A model generated the notes under the pieces. The model did no database searches, was not told the DNA's origin, and saw nothing but the letters and a program-made list of their open reading frames with translations. DNA of 64,000 bases from Salvia splendens (Eukaryota > Streptophyta > Magnoliopsida > Lamiales > Lamiaceae). Shown here in pieces: positions 51,575-63,045 of the stretch. Both the position numbers and the translations under genes were made by a program. The stretch is from positions 40,574,719-40,638,718 of the forward strand of contig NC_056033.1 in assembly GCF_004379255.2 (NCBI RefSeq), read 5' to 3'. The stretch's first letter is position 1. Every line of letters begins with the position of its first letter.

Positions 51575-53824
51575 TCACGACGACTTGGACGACCTGGATG
51601 ACGACTTCTTGCTCCAGAACCTGAATATTCTAGGGATGATGGATCTCTTCTTCTTCTTGGCAGGTTTGGCATCCAGAGACATATCCATTCCTGTGTTGCT
51701 CGTGGCCGACTCTCCAGCTTTCCGCCTTTGCTCATGCTCGGCCCTCCACTTACGCAGCTCTTGTTCGACGCCTAGCTTCCCTTCTTTGGCTTTCTCGGCT
51801 TTCTGCAAGGCAATCTCCAAGGCGTTCTTTCGTTCAGCCATTTCGCGGTTGGTTTCCTCAAGCTTCTTCAAGCTGTTTATCTCGGACTCCTTAGCTACCT
51901 TGATCTCGACAAGGGCAGCAGCGATGCGTGCGTTCGCCTCCTCCTCGGCCACATGGGCCTTCTTGCTGAGTTCGTAGTATTCTTCTAGCGAGAGCGTTAC
52001 TCTGGCTGGCGAATCCTCCTCGTCGTTGCTTTGAGTAGACTCACTCTCTGACAATGCCTTGATAGCCGCGAGTGCCAACTTCTCAGAAGCTCTAGCTGCT
52101 TCGATTTCCTTCTTAGCTGCACGCAATCTGCTCTCCATGGTACCGGCTCCCGCTTTCGCCAATTCTGCTTCTTCCTTCGCCTTTCTGAGCTCGTCACGAG
52201 CAGTCTGAGCGAGGGACTTGGCTTGATCAGCCTCTTGTCCAGCCTTTTGCAGGTTCTTTGGAAGATTCACCATTTTCTCTCTGTTATCTTTCTCCTTAAG
52301 CTGAATGAGCAAGATTTCGGATTCGGTCCGGTTCAGCTCGGTTTCAAGAGACGCAACAGCAATCGATGCCATTCCCTCCCTTTGCCGAGCAGAAGCCAGT
52401 TCTGCCTTTTCCTTTTTGAGTTCTGACTGCAACGATATTGCGGCCACCTTCAAGATGGAAACTTCTTCGCTCGCTTTCTCAAAATTGAGCTTCACTTCTT
52501 CGAGTTCCTTCTTAGCTGCGGAAAGAGCTGCTTGGATTTGACTCCGGTTTGATTTTACCGTTTCATTGAGCACATCTTCGAAATTTACTGCTTCGCCAGA
52601 TTCCTCTGTTTCGAGGTACATTGCCAATTCAGCCTTCAAATCTCTCAGCAAAACGGTTGCAGTCTCCAACTTGGACCGCAAATCCTTTGACGACGCAGCC
52701 TGCTGCCTCATCTTCTCAAGATCCTCCTCAGCTTGCTTCATCTCCTTGTCCCAGTTGAGCATGTCCTGTTCTTTCGCCATAGCTGCTCCGATTCTGTGCT
52801 CCTCCGCCTCCAGATGTGCAGCTTGTGCAGAGTCCAAAGACTCTTTTATAGTGATAAGCTCGATTGTCAAATCCTCTACGGACTTCTCAATCTCTTTCGA
52901 CTTGGCAATAGCTTCTTCTGCCTTCTTCACATATGCATTTTTCTCGGCAACCAACAGGTTATAGTCCCGTCTGAGCTGTTCTAGCTCATCTTGAACGGAC
53001 TTGAGTTCTGCAACGGCGGTTGCATGCCTTGCTTGGGCGACCTCAAGCTGTGCCTTGGCGGCAACGCTGGATTCATCGGAAATCCCTTGCTCCAGCTCTT
53101 CGACCCTAAGCTTTGCAAGCTCGGAGTCCTGCTTCGCCTGTTCCTCTTCTGTCTGAGCTCGTTCAAGATTGAGCTTCAGCTCTTCAACAAGTCTCTTAGT
53201 GCTGTCTAGCTCTTTCAGAACAAAGAGTTTGGCCTCTTCCGCATCCTCGGATTGCTTCTTAAATAACGGCATCTCCACTTGAGCTTTCTCGAGTTCCTCT
53301 TCTATGGTTTTTCGCCTCTGCACACAGAGAAGTTAGAGAGGTCCACACAAAATTTGAGAGAGGTTACAAGGATAATAAGATCATACCTCGACAGCCTGCA
53401 TACGGTGGGCTTTCCAGTCGACGATCCCACCAAACTTTGAAACAGCAGCCTTCACAGATTCGATAGGTACAGTTGTATCAATTTGGCCTCTGCTGAAGTC
53501 GATGCTCTTTGGTGTTCTAGGCGTCCTAGGTGTCTCGGGTTGGTCAGAGGATTTCTCGGTCTTGTTCGGAAGGGCAATGATTCTGAGGCCGGCCTTTTTT
53601 ACTTGAAGATGCCCGGATGAAGCATCACTTGGTGAAACGGTTAGGAGTGTGGCATTATTAACATCTTGAGGGATACCTTCTTTATTCGTCTCCTCCTCGA
53701 CTGAGAGAGTGGCGTCTTCGACCACATCCTCTGTTGAAGCCAATTCAGGAACGGTCGTGATTTCTACAGCCGTTGCTCCTGATGCAAGAGGCGCATCCTC
53801 AATCAAAACTTTCACGCCCTCCAT
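51575..53824 (-). CDS. WEB1-type coiled-coil protein (DUF827), 2 coding exons
   Basis: Exons 53824-53387 and 53317-51575 join in frame to 726 aa. The N-terminal third is acidic and unstructured, with [23 protein letters not shown]. The WEB-family entry motif [23 protein letters not shown] spans the exon junction. After it, nearly 500 residues form a continuous Glu/Lys/Ala-rich coiled coil. The Ser-rich basic tail ([20 protein letters not shown]) is also typical. WEB1 and PMI2 hold chloroplast photorelocation velocity by organising cp-actin filaments. Whether this paralogue does that is not shown by sequence; it is shorter than WEB1. A 5' UTR intron is likely, with duplicated acceptors (53836-53930). 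Confidence 0.92.
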
Positions 53825-53835
53825 CCTCCTGCAAT

Positions 53836-53930
53836 GGCAGGGTCGTTACTTGTCTGAGCACCTGCAATCCACGGAACCATAAAGTGTAAGGAACAGATCC
53901 AAGGTCGTTACTTGTCTGAGCACCTGCAAG
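53836..53930 (-). repeat. duplicated 5' UTR splice acceptor segment
   Basis: GGTCGTTACTTGTCTGAGCA plus CCTGCAA occurs at 53840-53866 and again at 53904-53930, 64 bp apart. On the gene strand each copy reads TTGCAG followed by GTGCTCAGACAAGTAACG, a good 3' splice site. A third TTGCAG lies at ~53829, just before the start codon. Confidence 0.75.
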
Positions 53931-56792
53931 GTTTCAACTTGATTGAAAATTACAAGAAGAAGGTATACGAATGTGGCTGCACGACAAAGAATCCCTAACC
54001 TCGTCATCTATTCTACAAGATTCCTTCAAACGCTTCGTTTTGAGCACGTGCCAGGAACGAAACAACTGTATGATAATATCCCAAAAAGGAATTCTACAAT
54101 GGAATGGTGTGATCCTTTTCAACTTGCCATATCAGAATCTCTCCTACTATACTAATTCATGTTTACTCAAAACTAGAAACATCATAAATCAAAATCCCAA
54201 TATCTGCACCAAAGAATGCTAATGCTAATGCTAATGATAATTATGAAAACTCAGATTCATTAATTCATTTCCTAAAATACAATCATCCTAATTTAAACCT
54301 GCAAATGCTTCATCATCTGATTCTTGCAAGACAAACCACAAATATACATCCCAAATCCCATCGATAAACTATTAAAGAAACATTAAAACACAAAACCAAA
54401 GCTGCAAATTCCATTAATCCAAACAAAACTCAACCCATAATCTCTGAATTCCAAAGCCAAACTGAAATGGTCAATTCATACAAAAACTGACACAAACCAA
54501 ATCAAGAACCGATTTTTACTACAGCACAATCATCACATAAACGAACAAAAGCAGACACATAATCGAGAGAGAGAGAGAGAGAGAGAAAAGGTTACCAAGA
54601 ATCACCAGAGCAGAAACCACAAGAGACAAAATGTCAAACGCGGGAGCTATAAGTTATTTCCAAAATATGGCCCGAAAAAGCAGGAAAATTATCATTTTCC
54701 ACCTCCAAATTATTACAACCCTTCCTAAAATCACTCAACACCCAAAAATAGCAAAATTTTATCAAGAAAATATGCAAATAGGCGTAAAAGTAGTGGTGTA
54801 ATAACAAGTGTATGGAGCCTAGTTCTTGAAACAGTCAGAGAAGAAGGTAATCCACTAATAATTCGTTAAGGGAGGCCCATTTTAAGGAAAATTGGAAATC
54901 CGATATTAATGTGAGAAGCAATAAAACATTACTCGTTTTTTGTCAGTTTGTTATTAATATTTTAAGGCTGAATCATTAGTTAATGTAATGAAAAAAAAAT
55001 GTAATGAAAAAAATAAAGTAGCCGACCATACGGAATTAGAATGTACATTTATCATTATTCTGACCATACTGAATTAAGTAGAGTGTACATTTATCATTAT
55101 TCTATTGTTTATATTTGCTCGAATATTGTGGAATATATATAGGCCAAATATAATTTGAACAATAATTTATCTTATGCGCATCTTGAATAGTAGCTTTCCC
55201 TCGTTATAAAAAAATAGACGTGTTAGCCATGCTATATACTCCATATAGTACTGTACTTTATTAGAATAAAAAAGTTTTTATTTTAAATGCATTGTTGAAT
55301 TTCGTATTGCTTCAGCATAATAGTTATGTCGAATATTTATATGACTAATTCCTTAGAAAATATGGCACGTAAGTAAATCATAATTGGTTTATGGTAATGT
55401 ATAGTGTTGATCTTTTAATTTCGTCGATAGGCTCTAAAGTTAGAGATGAAGTGAATTTCTTGAGATTTTCAACACTCTCTCTTAAGTTTAATTAATTTAT
55501 GGTGGACTTAGGGTTAGGCATCAACCATTTTACTATCAAGCTAAATCACACAAGTATTGATAGTTTAAACTCTCTTCAGAAAGATTAGCTAGAAGCATGG
55601 GTATTGACATTTCAAAGTATTAAATCAAAATTTGAAGCCTATAATTTAACTTCGTACTGTTACTACATAATTGGAGAAGAGATGATGTCAAAAAAAATTA
55701 TTTAATTTAAATAAATTCTATAAAATGTTTCAAAACCACTATAGTTTTTGAAACACCTGGTAATTTTCTGCCATATATACGTGTTTGTTATCTAGGCTGT
55801 CTAATAGTACTTCATTTATCTGCCATTAAATTTCTCATATTATTATTTTGCAATGTCCATGTCTCATTTTTTACTTCCATAATGATTAAATTAGTCATTG
55901 AATCGAAGTTCGGTATAAATGATTAATTTAAGCATCAACTTATGCTCCGTTTGAAAGCTCATTATGATTTAGTTCACTTGATTACAAGAAAATTATATTA
56001 AGCTCATAAAGTAAATAAATTTTCGACTCTATTTAATTTTTTTACATCCCTATCCTATCAAAAGGGTAAAGTATGTCATAATCTTATGTTATAGTCAAGC
56101 TAAAATCATGGTAGACATAGTTTATCAATATATATTTTCTTTGTTGGTATTTTGGGGTTTAATTGTTACGACATATTAACATTATCTCTCTCTAAACCAT
56201 TGAACGAGTTTTCATTTAATATTACAAATATTCCAATTAAATCCCCATATTCTTATAATATTCGTAAGTATTTGGGATACATATATAAAGACTAACTAGC
56301 AAATATTCCAGTCACTTGTAAGCAACGGCAAATTCGAAAAACAGATATTGTGTATATAGTGAAAAGGGTCAGAGCGTTGTAATACAATTTTTGTGGATGA
56401 CAGGTGAATAATGAAAATAAATCATAATTTCGATTGATTGAGATAAAATTGTCGCAGTTTCAGTGGATAACAACTACAAAAACTGATAACCAAATCGGAT
56501 GGTTAATTATCGAATCGATAGGCATGAAGTATTAATCATAAAAATGAATTATATATCAATTAAAAATGAAATATAAAAATTAAACCACCATCTTTTAATT
56601 CTCTACAAATACTTAAATTATGAGAAACAACATATACACCCTTAACTTCTATCTCTCCATGCAAAAAAAAATTATATTAATACATAAAAAAACCCTAAAC
56701 AAAAAAAAATACAAATTTCCACTAAAATAATATTTCATCTCGTATTTCATTATCATCAATGCACGCCTCGTCTCAATAATATACAAAAATGT
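53931..56792. other. WEB1 5' region, then featureless spacer
   Basis: The first ~650 bp look like the 5' UTR intron and promoter side of the WEB1-type gene, with a (GA)11 microsatellite at 54565-54586 on the + strand, which is CT-rich on the gene strand as in many plant 5' UTRs. A duplicated ~26-base phrase, GACCATAC-GAATTA...GTACATTTATCATTATTC, occurs around 55023 and 55060. Beyond this I see only AT-rich DNA up to the GUX stop. Confidence 0.5.
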
Positions 56793-59700
56793 CTACGAAA
56801 TGAATTTCCTAGGATCAGTAACATTGAGCCTCCAATGATAATCCTCGAACCCTAATTCTCCGGCGACCTTCCGATTCCACTCCAATTCGATCTTGCGCTG
56901 GTCGGAGAGGCGGCAGAAGCGCTGCAGGGTCTGGGGCATGGCGTCGTGCACGTCCCACCAGCGGCGGTGGGCGTGGTCGCTGGCGTAGACGTGCTGGTCG
57001 GCGATGTCCCAGTTGCAGTCGTAGTCTCGGTAGCACAGCCACGGCTTCAGCCCGAGGTAGTGGATCGAGTACAGCTTCGGTGGGTCCGACAAGAACAGCT
57101 GGTTCTTCACGCCGGCTTCAACGGAGGAATTGGACCAGAAGTTTTTTAGGAAGTTCACGCGCCGGGGGAGGCGGTGCCACCACACGAAGATCTCGTTTAG
57201 GAAGCCTTGGTCGCCCCCGTTGTACGATATTATCTCCTTGCGCCGCCGCATCAGCATTCGGAATGTGCAGTTTGATGGCTCAAGCACCATGATTCCTGCC
57301 GGAGATATTTAATTATTTATGGATGACACACAGTTTTAATATGCAATTGGTAAAATTAAAAAAAAAAAGAAAAATATATATTACAGAGTTACTATAAATA
57401 GAAATTGGACTAATTTTGTTTGACTTGGACAAAAAAATGATTTTTCATTGACAGGTGAAAAATGATAGTCTCGCCTTTTATTTTTATTTAACAATATTAA
57501 GGACAAAAAATTAATGTGCTCCATATATCAATGAATGATTATGAAGTCAGAAAAAATCTTAATTATAGTTTGTAAATCATAGTCAAAATAAGAATAAAAA
57601 AATTTTAATTGAAACAAAACGCATGAAAATCTTTATTTTGAAGAAATTAAATTAAATGAGGTGGCGATTCATGACATACCGGAATTGAATATGTGGGCGT
57701 CATTGCCAGTAGCTGACATCTGAGGGAAGTTGAAGAGAATATCAATGTTGCGCAACACTATAATGTCGGCATCAATGAAGATGACTTTGTCATAATCAGT
57801 GAGTTGCCACAAACGGAACTTGCTATAGTTATATTCATTGTACGAATATTTCTCTGCCCTCGGGTTCCGGATCCGTTTGATGAAACGGAGGGTCCACCCG
57901 GCTTGCCTCAGTGCAACCCGCGTGGGCTCAGAGATGGATGTGTCTAGGAGGAGGACTAGGTCACGCTGAGTCCCGGTTCGGATCAAGCTTTGGGCCAAGG
58001 TTATGGCCCCACAAACGTACGATTCAGAGGAATGGAGAACTGTGACGTAAGCTTCTCGTTTTCGAGATTTTACTGTTGTGGCTTTGAGTTTTGATATGTC
58101 GTATCGTTCGTTGATCGCTCCTATTGTTGTCAGACTCAAAGTTGTTAGTGAAGAATAGACTAACAAGTAACTTCACAATCAAGATGTGAAAATTAGGTGA
58201 GCTGATTTCTCCTTTTTACTAACATGTGGAGCGATATTGATTTGTCAATTTGAGTAAAGACTAATAATTTGATATAAAAGTGTTTCCAACCACTAAATGA
58301 TTAGGAGCAGGTACAAACAACAACTACTGAAAATGAAATTTCATCTAATTCTAAAAGAATAATTTCTTAGTCAATAATTATTACGCAAAACGATGAAGTG
58401 TAAAGCGCCTGTAGCTCAGTGGATAGAGCGTCTGTTTCCTAAGCAGAAAGTCGTAGGTTCGACCCCTACCTGGCGCGGTTTAATTAGTTTCCCTTTTTTG
58501 GCAATTATTACAATACAGTATTATTTTTGTGAAAATTGAATGTTATTATTTCGAAAATTATAAATGATAAAAGCCAACTACTAATAACGTTTATACTAAG
58601 TGAAACTAAATACAATTATTTATGTATGAATGATGATAATATTACTATAACTTCACTCCAAAGCATAATATCACACTAATGTAACCACTAATAATTTTAC
58701 TCAAATGTTCATTTAACTCCAAATGTGTATTCCAAATAATATTTTAATATATACATGCGTGGACGAAGTCGTTGAAATTATTTCCAAAATACCTAAGTCA
58801 TTGAAATTCATTTATTTACCATAATATTTTATCTTCTCCCTTAATACTATAATAACGCATGCAAAATTGCAAATGCATGATCAACGTCATTCTACAAATT
58901 AATTTTATTTCAAAAAACATAAATCGAAAACTAAATATCATTTGCAGCTAGAGATGAAAGCGAAAATTTGTTCAGATCGGATTTATATTTTCTAAATTTC
59001 GAGTTTGAAATATCAGGATAAGTTGTTTTCGAGATTCCAATTAAAAACTTGTTCCGATTGGAATTATATTTTTTAAATTTCAAGTTACGAAATTTCTAAA
59101 ATAAATTATTTTTGAGATTTCGCCTAAACAAAATGCAAAATGTACCTTTTCCCCATAGAGGCAGAGCCAAATCGCACGAACCAACCGGCAAAGAAACCTT
59201 TTGCTCCAACCGGCGCATCTCCGGCCGGTAGAACCACCACTTCCCCTCCTTCTGCGCCACCTCCTCGCACCGGAAAAACTCCGGCATCGGCGGGCACTTG
59301 CTCAGCAGCACCACCTTCGCCCGGCCGCCCCAATCCCGCCTCCCCCGCCTCGCCGCCATGTTGGCCGCCGCCAAATGCACCTGCAGCCGGAACACGTCAC
59401 GGCTCCACCCCTCCTCCGGCTTCCGGCACGGCACCTTCGCCACCACCACGTCAACGTACCCGTACCCCTCCCACTCCGGCATCGGAATCTCCGGGCACCT
59501 CGCCCCGGAATATTCCTCCTCCTCGTCGATCCACTCCGGAAAAATCGACTCCCACCGGAATTCGGCCGGAACCCTATCGAACGTCGCCGGAAAAATTTCT
59601 CCGTAGTTTCTCCACTCCGTCACATCCTCGTCCTCCATGTTAATCATCCCAATCTTCAATCCGCCACCGATGCTGTTTAAAAAACTCGGAATCTCCCTCT

Positions 59701-60058
59701 TGATCAGCTCCCTTCTCGGCTTCGTCTTGCCGCCGGCGACGGAACCTTCTAGAACCGCCTTCATCATAACCCCGCTTTCGCTTTTATCATAAAAAAAAAC
59801 TAAATTGATATTCTTCAAATTAAAAAAAAACACTAAATTTTTTGTTGAAAAAATAAAATTAGCTCACCTTCTTACCTTATGGTGGCAATCGAGTAGGGAG
59901 CAGCGGACCAAGGAGGCAGCACGGTGGTGATAATCGGAGGCGGAGGGGTAGAGGAGGAGGCCGGCGTAGACGACTAAGAAGAATGCTAAGAAGAAAAGAT
60001 TGATTTTTACAATGAGAGATTTTGGAGAAGTAGACATTATTATTTTCTTCAATGCCAT
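56793..60058 (-). CDS. GUX-type xylan glucuronosyltransferase (GT8), 4 exons
   Basis: Exons 60058-59868, 59774-59146, 58120-57680 and 57295-56793 join in frame to 587 aa. Residues ~17-40 form a signal anchor (KINLFFLAFFLVVYAGLLLY), giving a Golgi type II protein. A plant-specific stem region (IGMINMEDEDVTEWRNYG, WGGRAKVVLLSKCPPMPEFF) follows. The GT8 domain shows AYVTVLHSSESYVCGA, the metal-binding DAD at 390-392 (VIFIDADIIVLRN), NGGDQGFLNEIF and HYLGLKPW at 499-506. GUX enzymes (also called PGSIP) add glucuronic acid to xylan in the secondary wall. The sequence looks closest to GUX4/5, but paralogue choice is uncertain. The exon 1 donor was set at GTGAGC rather than the upstream GTAAGA because only that keeps frame. 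Intron 2 contains an antisense tRNA gene. Confidence 0.9.
58405..58477 (+). tRNA. tRNA-Arg (anticodon CCT)
   Basis: 73-nt cloverleaf. The acceptor strand GCGCCTG pairs with CTGGCGC apart from one T-T mismatch at position 6. The D arm region is TAGCTCAGTGGATAGAGCG (box A). The anticodon stem TCTGT/GCAGA encloses the loop TTCCTAA with anticodon CCT. The T arm is GTAGG TTCGACC CCTAC (box B, GGTTCGACC). It has no intron and no encoded CCA, as in nuclear genes. It lies in intron 2 of the GUX gene on the opposite strand. Confidence 0.97.
58494..58499 (+). terminator. RNA polymerase III terminator of tRNA-Arg
   Basis: A run of six T begins 16 bases after the tRNA 3' end, the normal pol III stop signal. 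Confidence 0.85.
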
Positions 60059-60619
60059 GGTTTGTGACACAAATTAGTGATTTATAAGTCAAGATTTGGA
60101 TGGTGAATGTGAATGATTGTGTTGGGATTTATACACAAAATGAATTTGTCTAGAATGTGTAGAGAGGAATTTAATTTGAGTTTGGAAGTTAAGTGTTTTT
60201 TTGGGGAGCCAATGAAAGAGGTGCATGTAGTGAAAGAGGGGTTTCTTGGCTTTGGAGAAAAAGGGAGAGATGATGATAGGCTTTTGAAATATGAGTAGTT
60301 ATAGGGTTTTGTTATTTCTATCTAAAGTTTTTTTTTTTTGGCAATGACTTGCCGTTTTTGTCCTAGACTTGAAGTTACAAGAACCTATGTTTGATTTGTT
60401 TAGTGCTCAAAATTATAGTATGACGATGCCAATTGACTATGATTCATTGTTTTTCGAGTTTTTCTCAAATTAAAATACTTCTTAAATTGTGATTTGGAGT
60501 TGGCTAGTCGTCAATCGGGTAGCTGAGTGGATGCCCATGTTTCAAATTTTGTAAATTACTACTACTATACTATATTTTTATTATTTATTAGTATTAGGAA
60601 AATTTGTGAAGCGTTATGC

Positions 60620-60686
<67 letters not shown>
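60059..60686. other. GUX upstream region and TA microsatellite
   Basis: The GUX promoter side is at the left, with no clear TATA box. 60622-60686 is an uninterrupted (TA)n run of ~32 units that directly abuts the element starting at 60687. The run may have grown from the TA-rich insertion site. Confidence 0.6.
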
Positions 60687-60690
<4 letters not shown>

Positions 60691-61008
60691 CATGATCTAT
60701 GGCAAACACCCCTTAACCAAATAACTAGAGAACAAATAATAGCCACAAGATCAAGAAAATCAAGGGCTAATATTAATACATGTGATTTTGGAATTTAAAG
60801 GAGAAATTAGTTCCATCTATCAAAATTTACTTCACAATAACAAGGAGGGGTATAATGGTCATTGCACAGAAAAAATTAGATTACCACCACTGTCAAAAAA
60901 ATGGATAGCAGTAGCAGTAACACACTATCACGGAGATCTACACCGCCCCTTGCGACTCTCACCGCGTCGGCACCACTGTCACCGCTACCTCTCCCACCGC
61001 CGCAACTC

Positions 61009-61435
61009 CTCTCTCGTGGTGGGGCTAGGCGTCCTGTGGTGGGTCCCCGCCCGCGCCGCCACGCTCCAGCTCTGCGTGCTGCCCAACTGCCACATCTTCC
61101 AGCTGTACCACGCCCCCCACGGTGCTCTGCCGCTTCCTCTTCGACCCCGACGTGATCCTGGTGGGGCTGTGGAACCACAGTGACGCGGCGATGCTGATGC
61201 GCTCGAGGTGGGGGAGCTTGTGGATGTGCGGGAGCCGGCGCACGAGCTGAGGGGGTGCCGGCTGGGGGCGTCGATGGGGGAGCTGGCGGATGAGGTTTTG
61301 GGGATTTACTGGATGGGGAAGGATAATGCGGTGGGAAGGAGCGACTGGGAGGATGAGGATCTCTCGTGGGAGCAGGTCGAGTATGCGTGCCATGATGTGT
61401 TTCTTTCTTATTTGATCACTATAATCATGGATTAA
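61009..61435 (+). pseudogene. captured WRN-like 3'-5' exonuclease fragment
   Basis: Three pieces in shifting frames match plant WRN-exo (DnaQ-like) proteins: VVGLGVLWWVPARAATLQLC and CHIFQLYHAP; then RFLFDPDVILVGLWNHSDAA; then LVDVREPA, MGELADEVLGIYWMGK and WEDEDLSWEQVEYACHDVF. At least two frameshifts separate them. The first exonuclease motif, normally GLDVEW, reads GLGVLW, so both metal-binding acids are lost. It is a degraded, inactive copy without introns, more GC-rich than its surroundings. Confidence 0.75.
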
Positions 61436-61556
61436 GTAACAAATGTTTGTTGCAAGGAGCACCTGATTACCAAAATCACCATCGATACCATACTTCCAGT
61501 AGCTACTTTAGGATTTATGAGATTGCAATTCAGTCAAATGAATCAAAAGACTTGTA

Positions 61557-62304
61557 CAAATAATGCTAAAAGTTATGTGTTTTGTAAACAACAGTGAAGT
61601 AAAATAATGCTAATAGTGATGTGTTTTGTAAACAACAGTGAAGTAAAATAATGGTAAGAGTGATGTGTTTTGTAAACAAGAGTGAAGTAAAATCAGAATA
61701 AGAGTGATGTGTTTTGTGAACAAGAGTGAAGTAAAATCAGAATAAGAGTGATGTGTTTTGTGAACAAGAGTGAAGTAAAATCAGAATAAGAGTGATGTGT
61801 TTTGTGAACAAGAGTGAAGTGTTTTCTGAACAAGAGTGAAGTGTTTTGTGAACAAGAGTGAAGTGTTTTCTGAACAAGAGTGAAGTGTTTTGTGAACAAG
61901 AGTGAAGTAAAATCAGAATAAGAGTGATGTGTTTTGGGAACAAGAGTGAAGTAAAATCAGAATAAGAGTGAAGTGTTTTGTGAACAAGAGTGAAGTGTTT
62001 TGTGAACAAGAGTGAAGTGTTTTCTGAACAAGAGTGAAGTGTTTTGTGAACAAGAGTGAAGTAAAATCAGAATAAGAGTGATGTGTTTTGGGAACAAGAG
62101 TGAAGTAAAATCAGAATAAGAGTGATGTGTTTTGGGAACAAGAGTGAAGTAAAATCAGAATAAAAGTGAAGTGTTTTGTGAACAAGAGTGAAGTGTTTTG
62201 TGAACAAGAGTGAAGTGTTTTCTGAACAAGAGTGAAGTGTTTTGTGAACAAGAGTGAAGTAAAATCAGAATAAGAGTGATGTGTTTTGTGAACAAGAGTG
62301 AAGT
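61557..62304. repeat. minisatellite of 22-bp monomers
   Basis: About 34 tandem monomers of 22 bp in three main types: GTGAAGTAAAATCAGAATAAGA, GTGATGTGTTTTGTGAACAAGA and GTGAAGTGTTTTCTGAACAAGA (each 22 bases, shown in full as the unit). They alternate in a higher-order pattern. The first few monomers at the left are the most diverged. The minus strand is open in frame through most of the array, giving a repetitive 22-residue periodicity, which follows from the repeat and is not evidence of a gene. Confidence 0.93.
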
Positions 62305-62708
62305 AATTGAGTCATATTTGATCATTAAGCTGATTATTGGGTTATTGCCATATTAATGTTTATCCAATTTTGTTTTGACGTATTCACAGTACAATGTAGT
62401 GTCACATACACATTACTGAAATATTTCGAATCATATCCATCTTCTTACTAATACGTCAAATTTCTAACTACAATTAGAATGGGACCTTGAATCATGAAAA
62501 AAAATATGTGGGGTCTTAATTGATGGGCAACAAAAAGAATCAGAAAAATTGGAATCCCTTTATAAGGTTTCAAGGTCATTTTGCTTCACAGATAAATTCA
62601 AATCCCAATTGAAAGTGTTAAGATTACTCAACCTAATCGGAGATGGTTTATTGCGAACGAAGAAGATGAATGGAATCGAAAATATGATTCGAACTGATCG
62701 GCGAGAGA

Positions 62709-62884
62709 TTACAGTATGGAATTGGGGAAAAAGCTTCAGCCGCACAAGCTATTATTCATTCCGCCGATTTCTTTGATTGCTTGCCGGACGACGTCGTCTT
62801 TTCTATTTTCGGCAAATTGCAAGACGCGAAATCGCTGTGCCTGTCCATGTCCACCTGCAAGCGCTTCCGATCCATCGCCCCACA
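62709..62884 (+). pseudogene. captured F-box gene fragment
   Basis: One frame reads AAQAIIHSADFFDCLPDDVVF continuing SIFGKLQDAKSLCLSMSTCK and RFRSIAPQ, a good F-box domain (LPDDVV ... SIFGKL ... CKRF), which in real genes binds SKP1. It stops at an in-place donor-like CCACA/GTATGT, after which the element's terminal repeat takes over. No ATG and no C-terminal substrate domain are present. It is the first-exon end of an F-box gene copied into the element. Confidence 0.78.
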
Positions 62885-63045
62885 GTATGTAATATAGTTA
62901 TTTAAATTTCATAATGTAATTTCCTAAAATACCCTTGGCCTATTTTATATAATTAAAATAAATAATATTTGTTCCATTAAGATGTGTGGCTGAGATTTGT
63001 TCTCTAGTTATACACTTAAGATTAGTTATATCTTGATCACTACCC

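Larger units (their letters stand above)
60687..63045 (+). mobile_element. gene-capturing non-autonomous element with long inverted ends
   Basis: The left end begins GGGTCATGATC and the complement of the right end GGGTAGTGATC, both next to TATATATA. Further in, ATAACTAGAGAACAAAT (60721-60737) is repeated exactly in inverted form at 62995-63011, followed on both sides by AGCCACA. Between the ends lie a fragment of a WRN-like exonuclease gene, a 22-bp minisatellite and an F-box gene fragment, with no transposase. This resembles a Pack-MULE, but the target duplication is hidden in TA repeats, so the superfamily is unproven. Confidence 0.75.

Noticed and set aside
59140..59680. Several plus-strand open frames of 100-167 aa, rich in Pro
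   Set aside because: They are shadows of GUX exon 2 on the opposite strand.
61693..62009. Repetitive minus-strand open frames across the minisatellite
   Set aside because: They arise from the 22-bp repeat, lack any flanking gene structure and change phase through the array.
61557..62304. CRISPR-like look of the regular array
   Set aside because: The monomers are contiguous with no unique spacers, and the genome is a plant nuclear genome.
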